DNA of 64,000 nt, from the NCBI GenBank assembly GCA_030068145.1, contig JAPJBO010000215.1, forward strand, positions 186,001-250,000, given 5' to 3'. The notes beneath the pieces were generated by a model that saw nothing but the letters and a program-made list of their open reading frames with translations, made no database searches and had not been told where the DNA came from. Source of the stretch: Diplonema papillatum (lineage: Eukaryota; Euglenozoa; Diplonemea; Diplonemida; Diplonemidae). The translations under genes were made by a program, and so were the position numbers. Of this stretch, positions 51,721 through 61,986 are shown one piece after another. The first letter of the stretch is position 1; every line of letters starts with the position of its first letter.

Positions 51721-52207
51721 ACGTCGCCACTCGAGTTCGAGTTTAGTGTTCGTGCAGAATCTCGCCTCTCATGTATGCTCGATGCTAGCATACCTCTCAT
51801 GCATGATTGATATGCACAGTACCCAACCGCGGGGAAATAGTGTTTAGGCAGAAGCTTGTCTCTCTTGTATGCTCGATGCTAGCATAACAAACTTATGCTC
51901 ATGTTTACACAGAATACTGCCTCTCATGCATGATTGATATGCATCAGTACCCAACTGCGGGGGAAAGAGTATTTGGCAGAATCTTGCCTTTCTTGTATGC
52001 TCGATGCTAGCATAACAAACTTATGCTCATGTTTACACAGAATACTGCCTCTCATGCATGATTGATATGCATCAGTACCCAACTGCGGGGGAAAGAGTAT
52101 TTGGCAGAATCTTGCCTTTCTTGTATGCTCGATGCTAGCATACAGTACCCAACCGCGGGGAACAAACGTATGTTCATGTTTACACAGAGCACTGCCTCTC
52201 ATGCAGA

Positions 52208-53131
52208 TCAGTACCCAACCGAGGGGAGGGGGGCGTTGTCGGGCGGCGGGCCGCCGCCTTCGTCCTTCTCGGGCGGCAGCGCGTGGCGACAGAGGGGGCA
52301 CGTGTTGCACTGGGCGAGCCACGTGGTCAGGCACGCCTGGTGGAACCGGTGGGCGCACGGCATCTCGACCGCTTTGTGCCCGACCGCGTACTGCTCGAGG
52401 CAGATGCTGCACGACGCGTCGCGCAGCGTGTCTGAGAGCAGACCGGCATCGACCGTCTCGCAGGGCAACTGCTCCACCGCGGCTTTCGACGCAGCCGGCT
52501 GCGCCGACGGCTGCTCAGCGAAGGCACGGAATAATTCCGTCAGTGCAAGGACCCCTGCTGCAGTCGGCAGCCCGAGGGCTGCCGGGTTCAAGAAGAATAT
52601 GGGGTCGCTGCCGCTCGACGTCATGATGATCACGCCCAGGTCCGTGTGAACCCGGATGACCGCGAACGCCTCCTGCCTTTCAGACCCGTCGTCGCTAGAG
52701 TTCGATGAGGACGCCGATCCTTCTCTCGCCGGTCTATCCGCCTGGGGAACCCTTCTCCTGGCAGCAGGTGGCTCCGGCCGGGAGGCCGGCTCTCCGCCGA
52801 TGTCCGCTGGGGGTGCGGTCGGAGGGGGTGTGGGCGCGTAGACCGGCGTGCGGACCACGCGGGACCACTCTCGGCTGCCGCAGCGCTCGCACCCGCCGCG
52901 GCCGCCGTCTTCGGCTGCGTACGCGGTCACGTTGCGGCGGCAGCGGTCGCAGTGGACCCGCGTGCCGTGCCGCGTGCGCAGGTTGTCGCGCTTCAGGACC
53001 AGCCGCTCGCCGTCGACGTTCACCACCCACCGGGCCCCGCGGATGCCGACGACGCGGCCGGACTTGCCGTTCAGCCTGCGTTGATCCCGCAGGCCGCATA
53101 TGCTCACCATCGCCCCAATCGAGATGTTCAT
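52208..53131 (-). CDS. RING-H2 protein with N-terminal KOW-like and zinc-ribbon modules
   Basis: An intact single-exon gene, 307 residues. Residues ~5-52 look like a small beta-barrel (LNGKSGRVVGIRGARWVVNV, KRDNLR) of the KOW/SH3-like type. A four-Cys ribbon follows (CDRC at 61-64, CERC at 81-84), then a Pro/Ser-rich linker. Residues ~153-205 (AFAVIRVHTDLGVIIMTSSG) are a conserved unknown part. The C-terminus is a RING-H2 finger with ligands C241, C244, C259, H261, H264, C267, C278, C281. RING-H2 proteins are usually E3 ubiquitin ligases, so that activity is inferred; target unknown. No membrane segment or signal peptide. Surrounded by one 5' and three 3' partial copies. Confidence 0.85.
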   Translation of the reverse strand: MNISIGAMVSICGLRDQRRLNGKSGRVVGIRGARWVVNVDGERLVLKRDNLRTRHGTRVHCDRCRRNVTAYAAEDGGRGGCERCGSREWSRVVRTPVYAPTPPPTAPPADIGGEPASRPEPPAARRRVPQADRPAREGSASSSNSSDDGSERQEAFAVIRVHTDLGVIIMTSSGSDPIFFLNPAALGLPTAAGVLALTELFRAFAEQPSAQPAASKAAVEQLPCETVDAGLLSDTLRDASCSICLEQYAVGHKAVEMPCAHRFHQACLTTWLAQCNTCPLCRHALPPEKDEGGGPPPDNAPLPSVGY

Positions 53132-53159
53132 TGTCGGTGTGTGGTGGTGTTGGTATTGT

Positions 53160-53225
53160 CTTCGAGACTGTATTCAGACTGTATTCAGACTGTTCTTTCG
53201 TCTATCCCACTCTCTTCCTCCCCTG
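53160..53225. repeat. CAGACTGTATT repeat upstream of the RING gene
   Basis: Short run of CAGACTGTATT units in the 5' flank; longer at 53715-53785 in front of the 5' partial copy. It belongs to the duplicated upstream region of the RING gene. Confidence 0.7.
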
Positions 53226-53341
53226 TACCCGCAGGCCTCCCCCTGTAATGGTGTGTTGAGTGATATGGCATGTTCAGAAGCTGGTTGGAGTCAGCCAGCT
53301 TGGGATCGAGCTGCTTGCTCTCGCTTTCGGAGTTACAGGTT

Positions 53342-53680
53342 TTAGAGTCTCCCGGGTGGTCTTCGTCGTTTGTGAAGGAAGGAGAAATGATGTTTCAGTA
53401 GCGAGCCTTCTTCGCTGAAGGAACGAAGCAGCGCTTGCACGCCGCCGCGGCCGCCGTCGTCGGCTGCGTACGCGGTCACGTTGCGGCGGCAGCGGTCGCA
53501 GTGGACCCTCGTGCCGTGCCGCGTGCGCAGGTTGTCGCGCTTCAGGACCAGCCGCTCGCCGTCGACGTTCACCACCCACCGGGCCCCGCGGATGCCGACG
53601 ACGCGGCCGGACTTGCCGTTCAGCCTGCGTTGATCCCGCAGGCCGCATATGCTCACCATCGCCCCAATCGAGATGTTCAC
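53342..53680 (-). pseudogene. 5' partial copy of the RING gene
   Basis: The first ~80 codons match the intact gene (KOW-like part and first CDRC), then the frame passes into foreign sequence and stops at 53342. The upstream flank is also duplicated, so this copy has a promoter-like context. It lacks RING and ribbon completion. Confidence 0.85.
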
Positions 53681-53905
53681 TGTCGGTGTGTGGTGGTGTT
53701 GTTGGTATTGTCTTCGAGACTGTTTTCAGACTGTATTCAGACTGTATTCAGACTCAGGCTGTTTTCAGTCTGTTTTCAGGCTGTTTTCAGGCCACAGGAA
53801 GGGCAACTGTTTTGTTAGCCTGCACGACACATGGAAGAGCAACTGTTTTGTTAGCCTGCACGACACTTGGGAGGGCAACCCGCAAGATTGTTAGTACGCT
53901 AGATT
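53681..53905. repeat. Upstream microrepeats of the duplicated RING 5' region
   Basis: CAGACTGTATT and CAGGCTGTTTT runs (53715-53790), then two copies of GGGCAACTGTTTTGTTAGCC / TGCACGACAC 37 bp apart. Confidence 0.8.
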
Positions 53906-54364
53906 CTCTTTGAGTGGCTCATGTCAATTTAACGAGAATTACTTCTGGTGGTGTCGAATTGCGAAGCCCACGAAGGCTTTGGTCGGATTTAGCTGGCATA
54001 AAACACCAGAAGAAAAAGCGAAAAACAGAGAGAGAAAAAAAAAGGGGAAGGTTCCTTCACTTCTTCTCACGCAAGGGGGGCGGTCGAGACCTTTTCAAGA
54101 AAGAAAAGGAACGCGTTTTCGTGGGTTGCGTCGCCGTTGGGTACCGGCACAACCCCCCCCCCCCCAAACGACGTCTCCGCCAGCAGAAAAAAGGCGCTTG
54201 TTTCTGAGAGCCTTCCAGCTTCTCGAAACGCGCAGTTTGATGTGCATTCCTCTCCAGGGAACTACTTTCCCTTCTACGGAAGCCGCCCAGGCATGTCAGT
54301 CCAACGATCGGTGCTAAAATCAAAAAAGCAAGGAAGAGTGCACGGTGGAGCAGTGCTGTGCACC

Positions 54365-54590
54365 CAAAAATACTCGAGGGGCTGCCTTGTGCTTACTTCG
54401 AAGGAGGCTAGAGGGGGAGAAACAATACAACTACAAAATGGGTCTTTTTTGTTGAACGCTTACGCCCGCCACTAAACCCAGATTCACCTGTGTTTCGTGT
54501 GGGCTACAGCACATTTACCTCCTTTGATCTTTTGCAGCTGGCAGTCTCCTCAAGTATTTCCTACAAAGCAGGTGCTTATACAAAAAAATT
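54365..54590 (-). repeat. Family A, well-preserved copy
   Basis: Plus-strand reading: TACTCGAGGGGCTGCCTTGT, CTTCGAAGGAGGCTAGAGGG, CGTGTGGGCTACAGCAC, CTTTTGCAGCTGGCAG, ATTTCCTACAAAGCAGGTGC then TTATACAAAAAAA. Ends help to define the family's limits. Confidence 0.8.
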
Positions 54591-56163
54591 CCCCCAGCGT
54601 GGTCAGAATAGCCGAGAACATTTTACCCACAATTACCATTGTGGCCCCGTTGACGAGGGCCATAATCAATGCCCGGGGTTGAAATCAATTCCGTCGACAC
54701 GAGCTTTTTCCCGCTTATCCTGTAACATTGAACCCCAATTTCCCTGGGGCATGGGGGAAAGACTATCGAGCCACAAAAAAGGCCGCAATGCACACAGGGA
54801 GAAACATTCGGAAACCCCAGGCAAGTTTGGTGGTGGTGGGGGTCCACACCGGTGTAGGTTGATAAAACGCAAAACACGTCGCTAAACCGCCGGGACCCTG
54901 AAACGACCCTAAAAGACCCCTGTTTTGCCAAAAAAAAGGGGGGGGGGTTAGGGGGGGTCAAAAGGTCTTTTTTTGCGTCAAAATGGTGACATTTTCAGCC
55001 TGTAGACTTAACGGCAGTTTAAGGCTAAAAAAACATGCAACCCGCCTCAGAAATGCCCGGAAACGTGTTTTTGGGGGAAGTTTCATGGAAAATGGCCCGG
55101 GGGGGGGTGTATTAGTTGATGGTTTTAGGGTGGACACCGTTTGGTACCGGCTAGCAGCCTGTGGGTGTGCTTCACTCTTCATACCATGCAAAGATGAGAC
55201 TACAATCACGTGCAGGCAGCCACAAATGGAAGCAACAAAAGGGCAAACGACACCCAGGAGGAAGGCAGCTATGAACGTTGCTCGTCTGGATGGTTAACAA
55301 CGTCCCAAAAGGCTCTCTGAGTCTAGCGCAAGCTGAGGTGTTGTTGACACCGCAGGCAGCAGCTCTTCCCCGAACTTCTGCTGGAGCGATATTCACAAAG
55401 TTCGATGTCTTTCCGAGAAAAACAATGAGATGCTCTCATCCGTAGTGGGATTTTCCAGATCCCAACGTTTTTGTTGAAGGGATGCACGCGACAGTGTCTT
55501 TTATTCAAGTTCGCCTTTCGTACACCACCCCGAAAGGGTCGCATTGCACACGCACGGAAGACAATACTGGTCACCGGGGTGTATCTCTGGTACCTAACCC
55601 CAACGCACGTTGAGCTTGAACAAAAATAGAAAACTGGACTTGAACGAAAAGGTTCGGCGGTGGATTTATAGGACTGCCACGACATAGCAGCTCAGGGCAG
55701 GGTATCTGCAGCTTGCGGTAGCACGCTACACGACACAGGCCACTACGAAAGCTGGCGCTGACGTCAAGGACTCGAGGGGGCGGCACGTTACGAAGCCGTA
55801 CCTCATTGAGTCGCTTGTCAATGCCTCCTACGAAGCCCCACCATCCCCAACTTTCAGGAAAGTCTTTTGAGTAAAAATACATAGGTTTGGGCAGTGTTGT
55901 TTTCCTTCTTCGGTTCATGCTGTCACTATTTTTGGGGTTGTCACCTAGAAAGAACTCCGGTACCAAACGGTGTCCACCCTGAGTCCAAAAATTGGGCACT
56001 CGTAAAAAGGCCTTTTCGGGGCACTTCAGCAGCCAAAAAGCATGTTTTAGGCATTTCTATACGGTTCTGGGGCGGTTTACCAAATTGTATTGCCTTTTAG
56101 AAGCCCCTTTGTGATTCCCAAAAAAATGACCTATTTTGACAGCTTTTTGACCCCCCCCTAGGG

Positions 56164-56981
56164 CAGTGAAGCTGGTAAACGTTGAGTAAACGCGTTTACT
56201 CCAAATGAGTAAACGCAAACGTTTATAAACGGTAAAGTCGTTTACGTTTACTCGCGGTAAACGTTTACTCGCCTACAGAGCACGGTTAGACCATACTTGG
56301 CCTCCCATGTTCCATCAGGCTGTCCATCTCTTTTATGGCGTTGTCAAGCATCACCCCACCGAGTCCTTCAGGCGTTGGGGGGTGTACTCATCGTGTGCTG
56401 ATAGCCCGCACAGGACTGAAACCAATGGTCAGGAACGAACGACTAGTAGCCTTGTTAAACCCGATGGCTTCTTCATAGAAGAAGTCCCTGATGGCTTCGT
56501 GGGCGTCCACTGCAGTGGTCGCTCGAGTGAGGAATGGCAACATGTCCAGCTGCTTCGTCTTTGCTTTCTCGTTTTTCTTCTGCTGCCTTCAGCTTGACGA
56601 CGAAGGCGGGTGTGTGCTACCACCATGGGATCTTTTGGGGCGCAGCCGCCAATGCCGCTGCCTTGGCCGAGCAGGTGCTCAGCAGAGGCGGTGGAGAAGG
56701 CCTTATCGCAGAACTTGCAGGTTACCTTGTGCATCTTCGATCCGGGTACGTGAATGTCACCCCCTCCCAGGCGTCTCCTTTGCGCTTGTTCGCCATTTGT
56801 GGCGAAAGGTGCGTCTGGATATTTTGCTTAGTCGCTCCTCTTTCCTGATAGATTGCATTTCCAGTGGATGCCGCCCTTGATACAGTATACGTTTACTCAA
56901 CGTTTACTCAACGTTTACTCCAAAATGAGTAAACGTAAACGTTTATAAACGGTAAACGTTTACCGTTTACCTGGAACACTG
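56164..56981. mobile_element. hAT-type element, 818 bp, 8-bp target duplication
   Basis: Flanked by CCCTAGGG on both sides (56156-56163 and 56982-56989). The ends are CAGTGAAGCTGG and CCTGGAACACTG, the CAGTG start typical of hAT elements. Subterminal arrays of AAACGTTTAC, ACTCAACGTTTACTC and AAACGTTTATAAACGG are present at both ends. The interior encodes a decayed N-terminal transposase piece. At 818 bp it is a deletion derivative that would need a transposase in trans. It sits in the poly-C/poly-G boundary of the element at 54597-57035. Confidence 0.85.
56330..56870 (-). pseudogene. hAT transposase N-terminal relic (BED finger plus linker)
   Basis: The minus strand reads MHKVTCKFCDKAFSTASAEH with C-x2-C, and downstream C/H positions of a BED-type zinc finger, in the frame 56734-56429. 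After it, another frame gives HEAIRDFFYEEAIGFNKA, like the FFYENxIPFN motif that follows the BED finger in hAT transposases, and later EYTPQRLKDSV and MDSLMEHGRPSMV in further frames. Frameshifts separate them and the catalytic core is missing. Confidence 0.65.
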
Positions 56982-57035
56982 CCCTAGGGGGGGGGGTGTG
57001 GGTAAATGTTGTGGCTATTCTGACCACATTGTCGG

Positions 57036-57734
57036 AAAGTTGCGAGTGCACAGGACTGGGTGGAGCCAGCCTCAAAACGCTGGGTCGACGCTTACCCGGG
57101 CATTAGCTTGGTCTCCGGCACATTTTCCACAATTCTACAATTTGGACCGCTAACAGTTTTTTTGCGCCCTCACTCAGGAATGGGCTCAGCAAAGCGCGAC
57201 GCGACGTATCTTCACGACAAATGCTGGGCCCTCAATGCCTCGGGTTGCACGTTGCGGCCACCTCTGCCGGGTGCAGAGCATTTTTTTTGTGCGGTCGACG
57301 ATATAAGTCGTTCTGATGTCTGACGACTTTGTTTCCTTGCTTGCTTTGTTTTCCTTGTGGACCTTTTATTTCCTCCGTTCAAACAAAAACTTCTTCCTCT
57401 GGGACAATCCCCACTCACCAGTCAGTTTACTCCCTTTTGCAAATAGAAATTCAGCCAGGTGGCCCATTCTGACGCTTTGTCTCCAGGCTCTTGCTTTATT
57501 AGCGTTTATTATCCGTAGACATACGCTTCTTTTTTTTTTTTTTTTTTTCTTCTTTTTCCCCGCCGGCTTTTCCAAATTTGGACTGACAGTCCAAATGTGG
57601 ATAGAGAAGCTAATCCCCTGACGCTTGCGCCCGACTCCTCCGACTTTTGAGGCTGGACTTCGCTGCTTAATTGATGTCGAGCTGTTGCAGCAGCCGGAGA
57701 CAGCAGGTGCAGGAGGGGGGTAGGGCAGGCCATG
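57036..57734. other. Gene-poor stretch
   Basis: A T-run with CTT (57530-57555) and short frames only. GCAGCAGCCGGAGACAGCAG near 57690 resembles 39900-39925, an old shared block next to the family A-type repeats. Confidence 0.35.
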
Positions 57735-57910
57735 CTTCACTTTTTTTACATAAGCACCAGCTTGAAAAGAAATGCTCGACGATGCTGCCTGACAAAGAAC
57801 AGAAGGGATCCCAAGTGCTGTAACTACCGAACCACGTGTTGAACGGACGTGAGGTCATGCGGGTCTACCCCTACACGACAAATCACACAAACACAACAGG
57901 TCAAAAGTCC
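57735..57910 (+). repeat. Family A', copy 3
   Basis: TACATAAGCACCAGCTTGAA, AAATGCTCGACGATGCTGCC, CCCAAGTGCTGTAACTACCG, GAACGGACGTGAGGTCATGC, GTCTACCCCTACACGAC; about 85% like the copies at 11.5 and 47.6 kb. Confidence 0.75.
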
Positions 57911-58544
57911 TGAGTGAGAAAACAACACACGGTGGTGTAAGCGAAGAACAAATCAGATGGTGGTTGTATTGTATTTGCCCCTTTCCTCTATATTTCCCCC
58001 CTTCCATTCGGAGTCGAAGCAGCTACGTCGAGTATTTTTTTTTTTTTAAATTGATGACTTGTTTCTTTGTTGTTTTAGGCAGCCGGGATTTTAGAGAGTC
58101 TCCGGTTTTGTTGCGTCTTTCACGCGTGCCACGATCGAGAGAGTGTCGTAGGGACGGGTTTCTACCGATCCAGCCTGCTCGCTATACGATCGGTATAAAG
58201 TCTGCAGCCCCGACCTTCAATATTGTGTCTCTCATCCATCTCACTTTCAAGAGACCACGGTACCAGCAGCACACCCCGGTAGATGGGCTGTATGCCTATA
58301 CCCTAGAGCACCCCGCAGCACCCGCTGTACCTGTGGATGCCCCTGAGAGAGTGGTGTGCGAGGAGGTGAACGACGGAGGAGAGAGCCGCCGAGAGCGCGC
58401 ACTGAGTGCGCGCTTGCGCGGAGTCGCGCGCCCAGCGCGCGGAGCGTTAGCCCGCAGGGCTTCACCTGGCCTGGAGCAGGGAGACGATGACACACGATTT
58501 CGAGACGGCCAGCCACGATCCAGCATGTTTGTACACGATGAGGT
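57911..58544. other. Gene-poor stretch with a GC hairpin
   Basis: GCGCGCACTGAGTGCGCGC near 58396 is a 9-bp stem with a one-base centre, followed by further GCGC-rich inverted sequence. No gene supported. Confidence 0.4.
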
Positions 58545-58880
58545 ACAACCTCAGAAGCTGGTGTTAAAGAGGGTGTGTCCGAGTCACACCCGAAAAGCGG
58601 TGTGCGTTACAACCGAACCGTCTGTAAATCCACACCCGAAATACTCGAGGGACTGCCTTGTGCTCATTTCGAAGGAGGCTACAGGGTTGTTGAACGCATA
58701 CGCCCGCCACTAAACCCACATTCACCTGTGTTTCGTGTGGGCTACAGCACATTCACCTCCTTTGATCTTTTGCAGCTGGCAGCCTCCTCAAGTATTTCCT
58801 ACAAAGCAGGTGCTTATACAAAAAAAGTGGGTGTTGCACCCGCTTTTTTAACTCCAGCTTTGACTCAGCTTCTGTGGCTG
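58545..58880. repeat. Block C split by a family A insertion
   Basis: Left arm CCTCAGAAGCTGGTGTTAAA, GAGGGTGTGTCCGAGTCACA; right arm CACCCGCTTTTTTAACTCCA, GCTTTGACTCAGCTTCTGTG. The ~190 bp of family A between them starts at AAATACTCGAGGGAC and ends at TTATACAAAAAAAG. Compare the unsplit block at 45507-45640. Confidence 0.75.
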
Positions 58881-58989
58881 GACTCCACCGTGTACGATCC
58901 GTTCAGTCTCGACCAGGGTATGCTGAAGAATGTGGGGCGGATGCCCACTCTTCCATGCCGATGTCGAAGACGTGCACAGCAGCAGAAAA

Positions 58990-59300
58990 ATCTGGTTTAG
59001 CCCGTGTCACTACCATGCAACACACTCACCGAACCACTGAACGCACCGCCGCGCACGCGGCGGCGGCAGCCGCCACCTTTGGGAACGCCGAGAAGAAGAA
59101 AGCCGACGCGCAACGGGCGGGGTGCAGACCGGGATCGTCAACCAACCGCCCGACAGCGGCTGCAGCGGCAGCAACAGCGGCAGCGACATCGACAGCGGCG
59201 ACGTCGCGAGGACGCACGGAAGGACCCGCGGCACAGCCACCAGTCCCCCGGGATGACGAAGGCCGGGGAGAGCCGGGGGCAGTGAAGTAACGAAGCCCGC
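58990..59300 (+). repeat. Third copy of the Lys/Arg-rich repeat family, diverged
   Basis: GCCGGGGGCAGTGAAGTAAC, GAAGCCCGCGAACGGTGGGT corresponds to GCGGCGGTGAGGTAACGAAG at 33208. The upstream frame is Ala/Thr/Arg-rich with little sequence identity left. Confidence 0.45.
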
Positions 59301-59585
59301 GAACGGTGGGTGGTGACCCCTCCGAACAGTCTCCCTGGCCCTGGCCCACGCCTGATGCCGCAACCCCTTAACCCGGGCGGCGGCGCTTTGGCATGAGCCA
59401 GGAACCTCAAGGGGAGCAGCGCGAGAGGCATCATCCACGCTTCAAAGGCCCACACACTCACCGAATCACTGGAAAAGTGTGGTGCGCATTTACGTGCAAA
59501 CGACTCGCAAGAGGTGGGTAAATTTTGTTGCATTTAGTGTGATTGTCAGGCCTTCGACTACCCTGAGCAACACGCACTAGGCGTT

Positions 59586-60014
59586 TCAAGCGACGATCAA
59601 GTTGTCGCGCATCTGCCACGGGAGGTTCGACGGCTGCTCAGCCAGCTGGCGTTCAGCACGCAGCCAGTCGCGGACGAGTCTGAAGTACGACGGGTGCTCA
59701 CCTTGCAGTTCGGGGATGTCCTTCGTCTCGACCATCTTGACTTCGCCCGCCACAACCCGGAGAATGTGGGTCGGTGCCCAGTCTTCGAGTCCTTCGAAGA
59801 TGTGCGTCGCGTAGAGGACTGTGCAGCCGTTAACGTCGGCCTCCTTGCGCAGGAAGCGCAGGAGCGAATCGCGGACGAGCAGGTCGACGTCGGTCGTGAT
59901 CTCGTCGAGGATGATCACCGGCTTCAGCGTCGCCAGCCCGAACAGGATCTGCGAGCGGCGCAGCTGCCCATCGGACAACGCAGTGAGCTTCCACTTGAGA
60001 TCAACCCGCAGAAC
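59586..60014 (-). pseudogene. Terminal exon of a CAF16-like ABC ATPase, rest missing
   Basis: 142 codons end at 59586. Motifs: signature LSDGQLRRSQ, Walker B VIILDEITTDVD, and YATHIFEGLEDW with the H-loop His, which match the soluble ABC ATPases of the CCR4-NOT-associated CAF16 / plant ABCI20-21 type. The exon starts at a good 3' splice site (CTTCACTCTCAG|GTTCTGCG). The Walker A half should lie upstream on the minus strand, but up to the USP gene at 61987 there is none; instead a foldback-type element lies 90-1130 bp upstream. Probably a gene cut by insertion or rearrangement. If the missing exons lie farther away, it could be functional with a long intron. Confidence 0.75.
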
Positions 60015-60100
60015 CTGAGAGTGAAGATGTTGAGCATTTAAGAGATGTACGGTAGAATTGTTACAGGCTTTGGTCACGTTTGGATATAGTTCTAGGGAAA

Positions 60101-61140
60101 ACGACAAAGTGGATTCTATGCAACTGGATTACGACAATCCACTTTGTCGCCTAATCCACTTTGTCGCCCTGTATGGGTCATTTGTGGGGGGTCCTTTGGG
60201 TACCTCAGGGGCCTTCCGAGGGGGTCATAGGGGGCAGGGATACCATGGGGGGGCTATACGTGCGAATCCTTGTCGTCGTCAACACGGTAACCAACACTGC
60301 CATCTCGTTCACTTTGCAAGTTGCTTTCATATCTGAACATTAACCTTGGCATCACTCTTCCTCGCCTGATCAGCGGAATTGGAGTGCTGGAATGGAAAGT
60401 GCGGACAAGTGCTGGAAGCGAAGGGTGGCAAACCCGAAATGACTCCGAGTGTAATTTGAATGTTGAAGGAAAGTGCGAACGGATGCCAGTACCCACTCTC
60501 CAGGCTCCCGCGATACAACTGTCAGGATCTCCCCGACGGCAAACAAGTCTCTCCAGTTCTGCTAGTGAAGCCAACACGAGCGACCAACTGCTCTGTCTCC
60601 CGCATCTTTTTTCCTCGTTCGATTTAGCTGGTGGTACTTTGAAGTATAGTTAGGCTCTCTCACAATCTCTTGTTCGAATGTGCTGGACTAAAAATCGAAG
60701 GCACCTTTCTTACTACGGCTCCCTTCACGAAGGAAAATGTGGATTCAGAACCTTGCATATATCTCTGTGGTCTTGTCCCTTTTGTCCCCTTGTTGCGCGA
60801 CAGCGTGAATTGTGAAGACGAAAGGCCCCATGTTTCACGTTTGAGAAACTCAAAGAAATGGGGAATATTTTGAAAGGGTCTCCCCAACACTATTTGTGTT
60901 GAGCCGCGACGAAGTTGGACGAGAGGCGCAATAATTGCGATGTCGTTTCGCGGTTAAAAGACGGATCTAAGCACACTTTTTGATGGTTTCAGTGAACTCA
61001 AACAGCTCAAAATAGTCACTTTCCCTGTGGGAACTTTTTGTGAAAGGGTCCCCAAAGGGTGAATCATCAAAAGCGACAAAGTGGATTATGAATCCACTTT
61101 GTCGTAATCCATTTATAATATTATGGAATCCGTTTTGTCG
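60101..61140. mobile_element. Foldback-type element with CGACAAAGTGGATT palindromes
   Basis: CGACAAAGTGGATT and its inverse AATCCACTTTGTCG cluster at both ends (60102-60166 and 61074-61140), each end being self-complementary. The ~900 bp between has only short frames. Limits are approximate; no target duplication resolved. It lies in the presumed intron of the ABC ATPase. Confidence 0.6.
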
Positions 61141-61980
61141 TTGACCCTAGTTCAGCAGAAGGAGAAGAAGAAGAAGAAGAGGAAGTGTGAAAACGGGGTT
61201 TTGCCTAGAGGCTTTTCGTGTTATTCTGCAGATGCTTCGAGCTACATCTGCGTCTCTGTGTTCAGAGTGAAAGTTCTTTGTTCGTCGTTGCGTATCCTAC
61301 GCTGATCCTGGTATCAACAATACACTAGCGTTATTTGTGGATTAGAAGGTCGGTATTTTAAAGTCTCCGGTTGACCGTAGAGGCTTGGGTATGGCGGGGG
61401 GTTGAGAAAAGTAAAAGAGTGCGACTCGTTTCGGGTGTTGTGTGAAACCTTGTGAAGTCCCCTAACGCGTTTAGAGGGTGCTTGGGTTTGGGTAGGGTGT
61501 GGTCGTTCTGCTGCGGCGTGAAAAGCCAGGAAGTTTCGACGCTAATCTTCGACTCTTGATTAAGTTCACCGGGTTGCGTGCTCGTCAGGAAGATCCCGGT
61601 GCCTGGCTTTTCTTCTGGGTGGTTTCGTGTTGATCGGCGGCTGTGTGTTACGAGGCACGGATTAGGGGATGAAAAAAGGAAAAAGAAATGGGGGAGAAAA
61701 AGAAGGGGGGGAGAGGGGGAGAGGGGAAGTTGGGGTTTTGAGGGTTGTCCTCGGGGTACGGGGGGGGGTGGTTGGAGGGTTTGAGTGACAGAGGTTACGC
61801 TTGCGCTGTTCGCATGAAGGCTCGTTGGCTCGAAGAAGTGGAAGTAGCGTTGGTTATTGTTCGATGTTATTCTTACAGTCGTAAGATGTGATAAAAAAAT
61901 TTATTTTAAAAAAACCTCATTTGACTGTTTGTTGTCCTCCACAGTCGGGGTTCTCTAGCTGCACGAGGCAGCCGTGGATG
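61141..61980. other. 3' flank of the USP element
   Basis: Contains a GAA tract (61156-61183) and a G-rich strand (61660-61790). On the minus strand an AATAAA signal (about 61895-61905) lies ~85 nt past the USP stop codon. Confidence 0.4.
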
Positions 61981-61986
61981 ATGAAA

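Larger units (their letters stand above)
50640..52207. repeat. Dense array of hairpin/palindrome units between RING copies
   Basis: At least ten units of the type GGCAGAATCTTGCCTCTCAT, TATGCTCGATGCTAGCATA, GTACCCAACCGCGGGG, in intact or partial form, for example near 50630, 50697, 50960, 51745, 51845, 51965 and 52100. A shorter variant has TGTTTACACAGAACACTGCC. Each can form two short hairpins. They lie between and after the RING copies, in what would be their 3' flanks. Confidence 0.75.
54597..57035. mobile_element. Inverted-repeat element, ~2.4 kb, carrying the hAT insertion
   Basis: GTGGTCAGAATAGCCGAGAA at 54598 returns inverted at about 57010-57030 (TGTGGCTATTCTGACCAC). A second inverted pair, GGTGGACACCGTTTGGTACC at 55130 and GGTACCAAACGGTGTCCACC at 55958, lies inside, with ~200 bp of diverged inverted sequence next to it (GGGGTCAAAAGG type). 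Either one element with long TIRs or two nested ones. No transposase recognised. Confidence 0.5.
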
